A stretch of DNA of 64,000 nt, from positions 1 through 64,000 of the forward strand of contig JAMLGJ010000001.1 in assembly GCA_023958095.1 (NCBI GenBank), read 5' to 3'. Numbering within the stretch: the stretch's first letter is position 1; each line of letters begins with the position of its first letter. Below, piece after piece: positions 32,763 to 41,828 of this stretch. Below the pieces are notes generated by a model. It was not told the DNA's origin. It made no database searches and saw only the letters and a program-made list of their open reading frames with translations. Source of the DNA: Microthrixaceae bacterium (GTDB lineage Bacteria > Actinomycetota > Acidimicrobiia > Acidimicrobiales > Microtrichaceae). The translations under genes were made by a program, and so were the position numbers.

Positions 32763-34144
32763 CCCGAAACGGTCACCTCGGCGACAGCCAGGGTCACGCC
32801 GGCGGACTCCCACGGGAAGCGCATGTGGTCACAGCCGATCGCGATCACGTCGGCCAGCAGCCGCTGCACCGTGGTCGCGATCGTCACCTCCCGCACCGGC
32901 TCCGCCAACTCCCCGTTGCGGATCCGGCGGCCCTCGACCCCGACCGACAGGTCACCCGAAACGGTGTTGAGACCGGAGTGCAGCCCCGACAACTCGGTGA
33001 CGAGCAGTCCGTCGTCGACCGATGCGAGGATCGCCGCAGGCTCATCCGTACCGGGTGCGAGGGTCAGGACCGCCGGGCCCACCCCGGGCACACCTCGATG
33101 GCCCGCACGCACCGCCGAGGCGGTGCTCGTGGTGCCCAGGCAACGGGCCGAGTAGCTGTTGTGCATGAATCCCGACAGCACCCCGTCGGAGATGAGGTCG
33201 ACGGTGCGGGTCGCCAGCCCCTCGGCGTCGACCTCGACCGCTCCAACCGCCGCCGCGTCGAGTGGATCGTCGCGGAGCGACACACCTTCGGCGGCGACGG
33301 CCTCACCGACCCTGCCGGCGTAGGGCGAACGGCCCTTCAGCACCGACTCCCCGGAGAACATGGGGGCCACGGCCGCGAGCAGTTCAGATGTGACGTACGG
33401 CTCGAGCACCACGACCATGCGGGCCGAGGGGACCTGCACCGCACCGAGCATCGAGGTGCTCCGGCGCACCGCCTCCTCGACCACCTCGACTGGGTCGACC
33501 TCGTGGAAGCGGTGCCCGAACGAGAGCCCGAAACCACTGGCGGTGTCGTCCCCGTCCGAGGCGAGCGCCCAGGTACCCGCCTGGGCGATGCTCGAGCGCG
33601 AAGAGGCCCTGATTCCGGTCGTGGTGGCCACCGCGAAGAGCTCGGAGACATCGAGGTAGTCCGCTCCCTCGTGGCCCACGACCCTCGGGTCGGCGCCGAA
33701 CACGCCGGCATCGATCTGGAGCGCGAGGTCGACCTTGGCCCTCACTCCCGGATCCGTCGGCCCGGTGGCGGATCGTTCGAGCACGGTGGGCACGACCCCG
33801 TCGGGGTCGGCCACACCAGCATTCTCGTCGACCGAGGAGAATCTCGAGTTGTCGCGTGCCTCGGCGACGCACTGCTCGAGTGCGGTGTCCTCGAGCACGT
33901 CGGTCCACGACACCCCGGTCCGACCCGAGTCGACCACCCGCACACCCACCGCGGCCTCCGAGGACGACACGTTGTGTTCCACGGTGCCACGGTGTGCACG
34001 AATCTCGGTGCCCTCCGAGGCGACCACGACCGCCTCGAGCTGCTCGGCACCGCGGGCGAACCCGACCACGCGGTCGGCCAGCTCCAGCGCGGCCTCGCGG
34101 TCTCGAAGGGGGCGGGGCCCCGCACTCCCCGGGCGCTGCGCCAC
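32756..34144 (-). CDS. TldE/PmbA-family protein (first paralogue)
   Basis: 462 residues from a GTG, 11 bp after the tldD stop, so probably translated from the same mRNA. IRNGELAEPVREVTIATTVQRLL, GDLSVGVEGRRI and RIRAHRGTVEHNVSSSEA-like N-terminal sequence place it in TldE/PmbA. No HExxxH is present, as expected for the E subunit that lines the cavity of the heterodimer. Together with TldD it would form a zinc protease; the presence of two E-like genes allows two different complexes. The 3' end is embedded in a stop-spanning repeat. Confidence 0.88.
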   Translation of the reverse strand: MAQRPGSAGPRPLRDREAALELADRVVGFARGAEQLEAVVVASEGTEIRAHRGTVEHNVSSSEAAVGVRVVDSGRTGVSWTDVLEDTALEQCVAEARDNSRFSSVDENAGVADPDGVVPTVLERSATGPTDPGVRAKVDLALQIDAGVFGADPRVVGHEGADYLDVSELFAVATTTGIRASSRSSIAQAGTWALASDGDDTASGFGLSFGHRFHEVDPVEVVEEAVRRSTSMLGAVQVPSARMVVVLEPYVTSELLAAVAPMFSGESVLKGRSPYAGRVGEAVAAEGVSLRDDPLDAAAVGAVEVDAEGLATRTVDLISDGVLSGFMHNSYSARCLGTTSTASAVRAGHRGVPGVGPAVLTLAPGTDEPAAILASVDDGLLVTELSGLHSGLNTVSGDLSVGVEGRRIRNGELAEPVREVTIATTVQRLLADVIAIGCDHMRFPWESAGVTLAVAEVTVSGH

Positions 34145-34155
34145 GACCGTCGACC

Positions 34156-35547
34156 TCAGGCCGCGGTGCCGCCGACGGTGAGCCCATGGGCACGCAGCGT
34201 CGGGACGCCGTCACCCACTGCCACACCCTGGCCGTCCTTGCCGCAGGTCCCGGGGGGACCCATCGCGAAGTCGTTGCCGACCGCGTCGATGGCGCTCAAC
34301 ACCGCGGGTCCGTTCCCGATCAGGTTGCCCTCGCGGATCGGCTCGGTGATCCGTCCGTTCTCGATCAGGTAGGCCTCGGTCATGCCGAACACGAAGTCCC
34401 CTGTGGCGGTGTTCACCTGGCCACCCCCGAGGTGTGCGATGTAGACGCCGTTGGGGGTGTCGGCCACGATGTCGTCGGGGTCGGTCGACCCTCCGAGCAG
34501 GTAGGTGTTGGTCATGCGCACCATCGGCAGGTGCGCGTAGGACTGCCGCCGGCCGTTGCCGGAGGACTCCCGGCCCTCCGAGCGCGCCCGGATTCCGTCC
34601 CACATGTAGTCCACCAGCACGCCGTCCCGGATCAGGGTGTTGGAACGCCGTGGGCGGCCCTCGTCGTCGATCGCGGCGGATCCCCACTCGCCCGGCACGG
34701 TTCCGTCGTCCACGAGCGTCACGAGCGGTGAGGCCACCTGTTCGCCGACGCGGCCGGCGAAGACCGAGGCCCCCTTGTTGACCAGGTCCGCCTCCAATCC
34801 GTGCCCACATGCCTCGTGGAACATCACTCCGCCACCGCCGGGTCCGATGACGACGGTCATCTGGCCGGTCGGAGCCGGCCTGGCTGCCAGCTTGGTGATT
34901 GCGCGCCGGGCGGCGCGGCGGCCCAGGTCCGCGACGTCGTGGGTGTCGAACAGCTCGAAGCCCACGGTGTGCCCGATGGACTCCCTGCCGGTCTGCATCC
35001 CCGTGTCGCCGGTCGCCACGGCGGACACCGAGAAGGTCGTGCGCACCTGGTCGTCGCTCGCCAGCACCCCGTCGGTGTTGGCCACGAGGATCCTGCGACG
35101 CGAGTCGGAGTACCGCGCGGAGACCTGGCTGATCTGCGCACCAGCGGCGCGGGCCGCCTGCTCGGCGGTTCCCAACAGCGCCACCTTGTGGGCCTTGTCG
35201 ACTTCCTCCGGCAGCACCGACACCGGGTTCGGGTTGGGTGCGTGCACCTCGTTGAGTTCGACCGCGGCGCCGGCGTTCCCGGACCCGACCGCACCCGCCG
35301 CGGCGTCACGGGCGGCTGCGACCAGGGATGCCTCGGAGAGGTCGGCCGTGTGGGCGAAACCGGTGGTACCCCCGACGACGACGCGCACCCCGGCGCCCCT
35401 GTCGCGACCCGACGCGACGTCCTCCACCCGCCCGTCATCCAGCACCGCCGAGGTGGAGCGCCGGTCCTCGACGAACACCTCCGCGAAGTCGGCTCCGCCC
35501 TCGAGCCCGGCCGCCAACGCGGCCTCGACCGTGGACTGCTCGATCAA
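34156..35547 (-). CDS. tldD: Metalloprotease TldD
   Basis: 463 residues. The zinc site HEACGHGLEADLV (HExxxH) lies at about residue 240, and GTCGKDGQGVAVGDG plus LIGNGPAVLSAIDAVG complete the C-terminal zinc-ligand region. The start is a TTG: AGGAGG lies 4 nt upstream and no better in-frame codon exists. TldD is the catalytic subunit of the TldD/TldE peptidase. First gene of the three-gene cluster, divergent from the thioesterase (35601) across a 53-bp gap. Confidence 0.93.
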   Translation of the reverse strand: MIEQSTVEAALAAGLEGGADFAEVFVEDRRSTSAVLDDGRVEDVASGRDRGAGVRVVVGGTTGFAHTADLSEASLVAAARDAAAGAVGSGNAGAAVELNEVHAPNPNPVSVLPEEVDKAHKVALLGTAEQAARAAGAQISQVSARYSDSRRRILVANTDGVLASDDQVRTTFSVSAVATGDTGMQTGRESIGHTVGFELFDTHDVADLGRRAARRAITKLAARPAPTGQMTVVIGPGGGGVMFHEACGHGLEADLVNKGASVFAGRVGEQVASPLVTLVDDGTVPGEWGSAAIDDEGRPRRSNTLIRDGVLVDYMWDGIRARSEGRESSGNGRRQSYAHLPMVRMTNTYLLGGSTDPDDIVADTPNGVYIAHLGGGQVNTATGDFVFGMTEAYLIENGRITEPIREGNLIGNGPAVLSAIDAVGNDFAMGPPGTCGKDGQGVAVGDGVPTLRAHGLTVGGTAA

Positions 35548-35587
35548 AGTTCCTCCTGCGGGTTGCGGGACCGTGGCCCGGAGTGCT

Positions 35588-35593
35588 TAGGGT
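35588..35593 (+). promoter_or_regulatory. -10 hexamer for a leaderless thioesterase gene
   Basis: TAGGGT ends 7 nt before the ATG at 35601 in the short divergent gap with tldD; there is no Shine-Dalgarno site. Confidence 0.5.
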
Positions 35594-35600
35594 ACCGACA

Positions 35601-35978
35601 ATGGCTGTGCGCACAGGACTGTCATCGTCGGTCTCACTCAAGGTCACCGACGCCGATACCGCCATCGCGGCACGTTCCGGCGATGTTCCGGTGCTGAGCT
35701 CTCCACGGATCATCGCACTCATGGAACAGGCCGCGGTCGCGGCCCTGGACGGAGAGCTGCCCGAGGGGCAGACCTCGGTCGGCGTGCAGGTCCAGGTGGA
35801 ACACATCTCTCCCACCGCCGTGGGCTGCGACGTCACCGCCGAGGCGTCCCTCGAGCGGGTGGTCGGGCACCGGCTCCAGTTCACCGTGAGCGCCCGGGAC
35901 GAACGCGGCCTCGTGGCTGCCGGCAAGGTCACCCGCGTGGCGGTGGACCGCGAGCGCTTCCTGGACAAGGCGCGCTGA
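35601..35978 (+). CDS. Hotdog-fold thioesterase, fluoroacetyl-CoA-thioesterase-like
   Basis: 125 residues. The order VLSSPRIIALMEQAAVAAL, GQTSVGVQVQVEHISPTAVG, then VTAEASLERVVGHRLQFTVSARDERGLVAAG is that of the FlK-like thioesterase group within the hotdog superfamily. These proteins hydrolyse acyl-CoA thioesters; in most genomes the physiological substrate is unknown and need not be fluorinated. ATG start is leaderless. The last codons and stop (AAGGCGCGCTGA) lie inside a 20-bp element repeated 31 bp further on. Confidence 0.8.
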   Translation: MAVRTGLSSSVSLKVTDADTAIAARSGDVPVLSSPRIIALMEQAAVAALDGELPEGQTSVGVQVQVEHISPTAVGCDVTAEASLERVVGHRLQFTVSARDERGLVAAGKVTRVAVDRERFLDKAR

Positions 35979-36020
35979 CAGGCGCGCCCCCGCGAACACA
36001 GCGCGCTGACAGGCGCGCCC
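35970..36020. repeat. 20-bp direct repeat x2 spanning the thioesterase stop codon
   Basis: GCGCGCTGACAGGCGCGCCC occurs at 35970-35989 and 36001-36020. The first copy includes the gene's TGA (35976-35978). Each copy can fold as GCGCGC-TGACAG-GCGCGC, a 6-bp stem with the stop codon in the loop. Confidence 0.95.
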
Positions 36021-36060
36021 GGGGACGGCGCGAGTAGGCACCTGCTGGTGTGGCCAGCTG

Positions 36061-36066
36061 TAGGGT
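36061..36066 (+). promoter_or_regulatory. -10 hexamer for a leaderless membrane protein gene
   Basis: TAGGGT ends 6 nt before the ATG at 36073; no ribosome-binding site is present. Confidence 0.5.
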
Positions 36067-36072
36067 CGACTG

Positions 36073-37155
36073 ATGACCCCGGGCAGCGACGCACCCGAAG
36101 GTGCCGAGCGGGCAGAGGTGCTCGCGGAGATCGACGCCGAGCACCTGCCGCACCGCGTCCCGCGCAACAACGCCCGCACGATCCTGGTGCGACTCGGGTT
36201 CAGCCTCGCATTCCTGGCACTGCTCGTGTGGCGCCTACCCGGGGTGAGCCCGTCCGACCTCGTCCCCGAGCCCTCACCGGGAGCCTTCGCCTGGGTGGGC
36301 GCGGCGATCCTCGTCCATGCGGGTGCGTACATCCTGCAGGCACTGCGCTGGGCGGAGGTGTCCGACACCCTCGGCATCCACCTGCCCTTCAAGCGGCTGG
36401 TCTCGCACCTGCTCACCGGCGAGTTCGTCTCCAACGCGCTGCCCACCTCGTTCGGCGGGGACGTGGTGCGCGTGATCCGGCAGGGCAACGACGCCGGTGA
36501 CTATGCGGACGCCTTCGCCGCGACCAGCCTCGAGCGTCTCACCGGCTGGCTGGTGCTGCCGATGCTCACCTTCGCCGGCCTGGCGGCCTCACCGGCGTTG
36601 CGCCGGCTCGGAACGGAGATGACCGTCGCGGTCGTGATCTGCGTGGTGACCCTCGCTGCGCTCGGGACGGTGCTGGTGCTGGCCGCACACCCCCGCGCGG
36701 CGGGCCGGCTCGTGGGTGGCACCGGTTGGCGCCGCTACCTGGCTGCGGTGCACCTCGGAGTGCTCGCGTTCAGGCACCAGCGCGCCCAGGCGGTGAAGGT
36801 GCTCGCGGCCGGGGTGGCCTTCCAGCTGGTCCAGGTCGTCTCGGTGTGGATGTGCGCCCGGGCCATCGGGATCGAACAGATCGGGTTCCTGGCGGTGCTC
36901 ACCTTCTTCCCGCCCACCGCGATCGTCCAGAACCTCCCCCTGACCCTGGGAGGCCTTGGGGTGCGCGAAGCGGCCTTCGTGTACTTCTTCGGGGCGCTGG
37001 GGGTGTCGAGCGCGGATGCCATCTCCCTGGGGCTGCTGGTGTACGTGGTGTTCATCCTCTCGAGCCTCGCCGGGGCCCCGGACTTCCTGCGCGGAGGCTT
37101 CTCGGGCACGACCGCCAACCGACCCGTCGAGGACGGCAAGCGGGGTCTCGGATAG
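36073..37155 (+). CDS. Lysylphosphatidylglycerol-synthase transmembrane-region protein (UPF0104 / AglD-like)
   Basis: 360 residues with about eight hydrophobic helices and no soluble synthase domain. HLLTGEFVSNALPTSFGGDVVRVIRQ and IVQNLPLTLGGLGVREAAFVYFF are the two diagnostic blocks of this flippase-like membrane family. Homologues move or modify lipid-linked precursors; the substrate is not known here. Starts leaderless, 6 nt after TAGGGT. dxs begins 13 bp after its stop, on the same strand, so read-through transcription is possible. Confidence 0.82.
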   Translation: MTPGSDAPEGAERAEVLAEIDAEHLPHRVPRNNARTILVRLGFSLAFLALLVWRLPGVSPSDLVPEPSPGAFAWVGAAILVHAGAYILQALRWAEVSDTLGIHLPFKRLVSHLLTGEFVSNALPTSFGGDVVRVIRQGNDAGDYADAFAATSLERLTGWLVLPMLTFAGLAASPALRRLGTEMTVAVVICVVTLAALGTVLVLAAHPRAAGRLVGGTGWRRYLAAVHLGVLAFRHQRAQAVKVLAAGVAFQLVQVVSVWMCARAIGIEQIGFLAVLTFFPPTAIVQNLPLTLGGLGVREAAFVYFFGALGVSSADAISLGLLVYVVFILSSLAGAPDFLRGGFSGTTANRPVEDGKRGLG

Positions 37156-37167
37156 CGTTGTCGGTGC

Positions 37168-39021
37168 ATGCTGCTCGAGAAGATCTCATCGCCGGCCGAC
37201 CTGCGACTCCTGGATGAGGAGCAACTCGAGGACCTCGTGGTCGAGATCCGCGACTTCATCGTCGATGCCGTGACCACCCACGGGGGCCACCTGGGCTCCA
37301 ACCTCGGCGTGATCGAGATCACCCTCGCGCTGCACCGCGTGTTCGACTCCCCGAGGGATGCGATCCTCTGGGACACCGGACACCAGGCGTACGTGCACAA
37401 GCTGGTCACGGGACGGCGCGAGGGTTTCGACCGGCTCCGCTGCGAGGGAGGCCTGTCGGGCTACCCGTCGCGTGCCGAGAGCCCGCACGACTGGGTGGAG
37501 AACAGCCATGCGTCCACGATCGTGTCGTACGCACACGGGCTCGCCACCTCCAACCAGTTGCGCGGCGAACCCCACCGCCAGGTGGTCGCCGTCCTCGGCG
37601 ACGGGGCACTGACGGGCGGGATGGCCTACGAGGGCCTGAACAACCTCGGGCACTCCAACACGAAGGCCATCATCGTGTTGAACGACAACGGCCGCTCCTA
37701 CGCCCCGACCGCTTCGCGGCTGGGCGAGTCGGTCTCGCGGTTCCGCGCATCGGGCACCTACCAGCGCAACCGGGACCGCCTGGAACGCCTGCTCAACGAC
37801 GTTCCGAAGCTGGGCCCCTACCTCGAGAAGGGCGTGGAGGGCGCCAAGGCCGCGATCCGCGAGGTGCTCGAGCCACCTGCGTTCTTCGAACAGCTCGGGG
37901 TCGGCTACCTCGGCCCCTACGACGGGCACGACATCGCATCCTTGGAGGCGGCCTTCGCAGCAGCGGCCGAGATGGACGGACCGGTCGTGGTGCACTGCCT
38001 CACCCGCAAGGGTCGCGGCTACCCGCCCGCCGAGGCCGACGACGTCAAGAACATGCACGACACCTCGGAACTCAAGCCGGGCTCCTACACCGACGCATTC
38101 GGCAGGGCGATCGTCGCCGAGGGGCGCAAACGGCCGGAGCTCGTGGCCATCACCGCCGCAATGCCCGACTCCACGGGTCTGTTGCCGTTCCAGGACGAGT
38201 TCCCCACGAGGTGTTTCGACGTGGGCATCGCCGAGGCCCACGCCGTGACCTCTGCGGCGGGCATGGCCATGGGCGGCCTGAGGCCGGTCGTGGCGGTCTA
38301 CTCCACGTTCCTTTCGAGGGCCTTCGACCAGGTGAACCTGGATGTGGGCCTGCACGGCCAGCCGGTGGTGTTCGTCCTCGACCGTGCGGGGATCACCGGG
38401 GACGACGGCCCCTCGCACCACGGGGTCCTCGACATGGTGCTGTTGTCGAAGGTGCCCGACATGACCGTGTTCGCCCCGTCGAACCACGCCGAGGTGGCAC
38501 AGATGCTCTCGGATGCACTCGAGTTGTGCACCGACGGCCCGGCCGCGATCCGGTTCCCCAAGACGATGCCGCCCGAGGGCGTGACCACGACCGGTGAGGG
38601 ACTCTCGGCCCGCCGGGTCCGCAAGGGGTCGGAGATCTGCATCATCGGGGTCGGCAAGATGCTCGGGGCCGCCGAGGGAGCCGCCGGGCTCCTCTCGGAG
38701 GACGGCCACGACGTGACGGTGTGGGACCCCCGGGTGGTCAAGCCGCTGGACGCGGACATGCTCGCCGACGCGGCCGGTCACCGGCTCGTGGTGACCATCG
38801 AGGACGGCCTGCGTGACGGGGGCGTGGGTGCCGCGGTGACCGATGCACTCTCGAAGCTCGCCCCCACGGGTGGGCCGGAGGTGAGGGTGCTGGGAGTGCC
38901 ATCGGTGTTCCTGCCGCAGGGCAAGCCCGATTCCATCCTCGCCAAGCTGGGCCTGGATGCCGAGGGGGTCGCCGACGAGGTGCGCTCCTTCCTGCGCTCC
39001 TCCTCCGGTCGCACCAACTGA
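37168..39021 (+). CDS. dxs: 1-deoxy-D-xylulose-5-phosphate synthase
   Basis: 617 residues, normal length. The thiamine-diphosphate site GDGALTGGMAYEGLNN, the N-terminal THGGHLGSNLGVIEIT and HQAYVHKLVTGR, and the central FDVGIAEAHAVTSAAGMA and DRAGITGDDGPSHHG are characteristic. DXS condenses pyruvate and glyceraldehyde-3-phosphate in the first step of the MEP pathway, feeding menaquinone and carotenoid side chains. Its ATG is 9 nt after TAGCGT (37153-37158), so a very short or absent leader is likely. Convergent with the Nfu gene. Confidence 0.95.
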   Translation: MLLEKISSPADLRLLDEEQLEDLVVEIRDFIVDAVTTHGGHLGSNLGVIEITLALHRVFDSPRDAILWDTGHQAYVHKLVTGRREGFDRLRCEGGLSGYPSRAESPHDWVENSHASTIVSYAHGLATSNQLRGEPHRQVVAVLGDGALTGGMAYEGLNNLGHSNTKAIIVLNDNGRSYAPTASRLGESVSRFRASGTYQRNRDRLERLLNDVPKLGPYLEKGVEGAKAAIREVLEPPAFFEQLGVGYLGPYDGHDIASLEAAFAAAAEMDGPVVVHCLTRKGRGYPPAEADDVKNMHDTSELKPGSYTDAFGRAIVAEGRKRPELVAITAAMPDSTGLLPFQDEFPTRCFDVGIAEAHAVTSAAGMAMGGLRPVVAVYSTFLSRAFDQVNLDVGLHGQPVVFVLDRAGITGDDGPSHHGVLDMVLLSKVPDMTVFAPSNHAEVAQMLSDALELCTDGPAAIRFPKTMPPEGVTTTGEGLSARRVRKGSEICIIGVGKMLGAAEGAAGLLSEDGHDVTVWDPRVVKPLDADMLADAAGHRLVVTIEDGLRDGGVGAAVTDALSKLAPTGGPEVRVLGVPSVFLPQGKPDSILAKLGLDAEGVADEVRSFLRSSSGRTN

Positions 39022-39085
39022 GCCGGCGGCACCCCACTGGGTGCTGCACGGCAACGCCGCGTGCCGCGACGCTGCGCACTCGACC

Positions 39086-39733
39086 TCAGCTGTAGAAGGG
39101 GTTCTCCCCGGAGTCGTGGTCGGTGGCGTCGATCACGTCGCTCACCTCGGGGATCTCGTCCATGATGGACTGGCGAATGCCCGCACGCAGTGTGAGGGCG
39201 GACGCCGCGCAGCCCTGGCAGCCGCCGCCCATGTTGACGTACACGTTCTTGTCGTCGTCGACCCCGATGAGCTGGGCGAAGCCCCCGTGCGTGGCCAGCA
39301 TCGGGTTGATCCGTTCCTCGAGCAGCTGGGACACCTTCTCGGGGAGCTCACCGGTCAGTTCGAGGTCTGCTCCGTCGAAGAGCTTCGGTGTGTTGGGGTT
39401 GCGGATCACCAAGCCGCCCTGGGAGGAGTTGGAGGGCACATCCAGCTCCGCTCCGGTGAGCCGCTCCACGGAGTCGTCCTCGATGGCGATGCCGAGACCT
39501 TCGAGCCGGTACACGTGGTGGCCGGTGCCGACCTCCTCGCGGGTCGCGAACGACAGGTCGTAGACGAACTCGCGGCCCCGTGTGCCGGTGATCTCGATCC
39601 GCAGGAGCAGGGCGTCGCCCTCCTCCTCGGAGTCCCGTATGCCCACGACCGTCTCCATGGCCGCCTCGGTGATGGCCAGGGGACCCGTCGTGTCGGAGAG
39701 CTCGGTTGCGCCCGTTTCGGTGTCGAGACTCAT
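39086..39733 (-). CDS. NfuA-like Fe-S cluster carrier
   Basis: 215 residues. Residues 20-115 resemble an A-type (IscA-like) domain that has lost its cysteines (LAITEAAMETVVGIRD, LRIEITG...DLSFA), followed by a NifU/Nfu domain with GGGCQGCAAS, whose CxxC binds a bridging [4Fe-4S] cluster in a dimer. This two-domain order is that of NfuA, which delivers clusters and protects them under oxidative stress. The ATG at 39733 follows an AAAGG site. An inverted-repeat operator precedes its promoter. The longer upstream frame is antisense to the ABC-F gene. Confidence 0.9.
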   Translation of the reverse strand: MSLDTETGATELSDTTGPLAITEAAMETVVGIRDSEEEGDALLLRIEITGTRGREFVYDLSFATREEVGTGHHVYRLEGLGIAIEDDSVERLTGAELDVPSNSSQGGLVIRNPNTPKLFDGADLELTGELPEKVSQLLEERINPMLATHGGFAQLIGVDDDKNVYVNMGGGCQGCAASALTLRAGIRQSIMDEIPEVSDVIDATDHDSGENPFYS

Positions 39734-39823
39734 CGATGGTCCGCCTTTCTGGACGATCAGCGCCGAGGCCCGCGTGCCCGGCTGATCAGGTGTCCGGGGG
39801 TGGACCGGTGCGGCTGCAACGGC

Positions 39824-39851
39824 AATTTCCAACATCGTAGTAGTGGAAATT
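39824..39851. promoter_or_regulatory. Inverted repeat around the nfu promoter
   Basis: AATTTCCA (39824-39831) / TGGAAATT (39844-39851), perfect 8-bp arms with a 12-bp centre, in AT-rich sequence. The centre holds TACGAT on the minus strand (39834-39839), a -10 candidate about 100 bp before the nfu ATG. Binding here would cover the promoter. Confidence 0.55.
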
Positions 39852-39923
39852 CGCCGGGTCACCCCGGGGCCACCGCCGCTGCACGGGTCGCGCGACACGG
39901 CCCGCACCCGGGAGCCGTGCCGG

Positions 39924-41816
39924 CTACTGGAGCTTGAGGCCGCGCCGTTCCATCTCGTCGGCGATGCCCAGCCACTCCTCCTCGGCCTCGCCCAGGTCGG
40001 CTTCCGCCCGGGCGAGGGACTCCCCCAGCTCGGCGAGGTCACCGTGCTCCCTCGTCCCCTCCAGGGCCGCAGCCAGCTCGTCGCGGCGCGTCCGGTGCTT
40101 CTCGACCTCCCGCTGGGCGGCACGAAGTCGATGGCGCAGCGTGGAGGGACTGGGGCCCCGGTCGACTCCCCGCTCGGGACCTCCGGGCTCGGGCGCGGCC
40201 CGCCCGCTCGTCCCGTCCGGGGTCCGCCCGGACGCACCGGAGCGCCCCGGTGGGCGGCGGGCATGTGCCTTTCCGGCAGCACGCAGGGCCCTGCGTTGGG
40301 CTTCGTACGCGGCGTAGCCACCCGGGGTTCGCTTCGCCGACCCGTCGCCCAGCACGACCACGTCGGTGACGACCCGCTCGAGGAACGCCCGGTCGTGGCT
40401 GACCACCACGACCGCCCCGGGGAAACCCTCCAGGAAGTCCTCGAGCGCGCGCAGGGTCTCGGTGTCGAGGTCGTTGGTGGGCTCGTCCAGCAGCAGCACG
40501 TTGGGCGACGCGGCAAGGGTCACGAGCAGCTGCAGGCGCCGCCTCTCCCCTCCCGAGAGTGTGCCCACCGGCGCCCACTGGGCGTCGCTGTCGAACCAGA
40601 AGGCCTCCATGAGCGACTTGTGGGTCCAGTCGGGTTCGGAACCGGGACCCGCGACGACCTCCCACACCCTCAGTGAGTCGTCCAGGTCGCTGCCCTGCTG
40701 GTCGTAGACGCCGACGCGCACGGTGGAGCCGAACTCGACGGTTCCCTCCGTGGGTTCGAGCCGACCGGCGATGATGTCCAACAGGGTGGACTTCCCCGAG
40801 CCGTTCGGGCCCACGATGCCCAGCCGCTCCCGGGGATCCAGCAGCAACTCGACGTCCTCGAAGAGCATCCGGGCCGGATTTGCCGTCTCGTCGGGATCCC
40901 CCGAACCGCTGGCCCCGGAACCGGAGCGCTCCGACACGGGGCCGGCTCCGTCGAAGCCGTGGCCCACCCCGTGGAGCTCCACGACACGGTCACCGAGTCG
41001 AGGCACCGAACGGTGCAGGGGCAACTCGTCGGCACGGATGTCGCGCTCCACGCGCTGGTTCACGAGCTCCGTCGCCGAGGCCACGCGGGCCTTCGGCTTG
41101 GAGGTACGCGCAGGTGCCCCGCGTCGCAACCACTCGAGTTCGCGCCGCGCCAGGTTGGCCCTGCGGGCCTGGTCGACCTCGGCCGCACGAGCGCGTTCTG
41201 CACGGTGTTCCAGATAGGCGGCGTAGCCCCCCTCGTGCACATGGGCGCGCCCGTGGTCGAGCTCCAGTATGCGGGTGCACACGCGGTCCAGGAAGTGACG
41301 GTCGTGGGTCACCATGACCAGACCGCCGGTGTGTGAGGCGAGTCGGTCCTCGAGCCAGTCGATGGCATCCACGTCGAGGTGGTTCGTGGGCTCGTCCAGC
41401 ACGAGCAGCCGGGCTCCGGACACCAGTGCGCGCGCCAGCGCGGCCCGTTTGAGCTGGCCACCGGAGAGCTTTCCCACCTCGGCGCCGAACTCGCCACCGA
41501 GGCCCAGGCGATCAGCGACCGCCTCGACCTCCCAGGCTCCGGCACCGAGTTCGTGGCGCAGCGCCTCCCCCAGGGTGTCTCCGTGCAGGCGGGGGGCCTG
41601 GTCGAGCATCGCCACCTCCACCTCCCTGCCCCGCCGGACCTCGCCCCGTTCCGGTTCGATGCGCTCCGCGAGCACCCCCAGCAGGGTCGACTTGCCGGTG
41701 CCGTTGATGCCCACCACGGCCAGGCGGTCGCCGTCGGAGATGGTCAGGTCCAGGTCCTCGAAGAGCACCCTGCCCGGACGGCTGGCTTCAAGACCCTGGG
41801 CCTGTACGAGGATCAC
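39924..41816 (-). CDS. ABC-F family ATPase (Uup-type)
   Basis: 630 residues, two ABC cassettes and no membrane helices. Cassette 1: GINGTGKSTLLG, LSGGQLKRAALARAL, LLVLDEPTNHLD. Cassette 2: GPNGSGKSTLLD, LSGGERRRLQLLVTLA, VLLLDEPTNDLD. A charged Pro/Gly-rich linker and a C-terminal coiled coil (HRLRAAQREVEKHRTRRDELAAALEG, given here in part) follow, as in Uup. ABC-F proteins act on ribosomes, or in the case of Uup on branched DNA and ribosomes. Start GTG at 41816 directly after the lipoprotein gene on the same strand (12 bp gap). Confidence 0.92.
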   Translation of the reverse strand: MILVQAQGLEASRPGRVLFEDLDLTISDGDRLAVVGINGTGKSTLLGVLAERIEPERGEVRRGREVEVAMLDQAPRLHGDTLGEALRHELGAGAWEVEAVADRLGLGGEFGAEVGKLSGGQLKRAALARALVSGARLLVLDEPTNHLDVDAIDWLEDRLASHTGGLVMVTHDRHFLDRVCTRILELDHGRAHVHEGGYAAYLEHRAERARAAEVDQARRANLARRELEWLRRGAPARTSKPKARVASATELVNQRVERDIRADELPLHRSVPRLGDRVVELHGVGHGFDGAGPVSERSGSGASGSGDPDETANPARMLFEDVELLLDPRERLGIVGPNGSGKSTLLDIIAGRLEPTEGTVEFGSTVRVGVYDQQGSDLDDSLRVWEVVAGPGSEPDWTHKSLMEAFWFDSDAQWAPVGTLSGGERRRLQLLVTLAASPNVLLLDEPTNDLDTETLRALEDFLEGFPGAVVVVSHDRAFLERVVTDVVVLGDGSAKRTPGGYAAYEAQRRALRAAGKAHARRPPGRSGASGRTPDGTSGRAAPEPGGPERGVDRGPSPSTLRHRLRAAQREVEKHRTRRDELAAALEGTREHGDLAELGESLARAEADLGEAEEEWLGIADEMERRGLKLQ

Positions 41817-41828
41817 GGTGCCGACACG

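Noticed and set aside
35601-35978. Naming the thioesterase a fluoroacetyl-CoA detoxification gene
   Set aside because: FlK-like proteins are widespread in organisms that never meet fluoroacetate; the similarity supports only the fold and general reaction.
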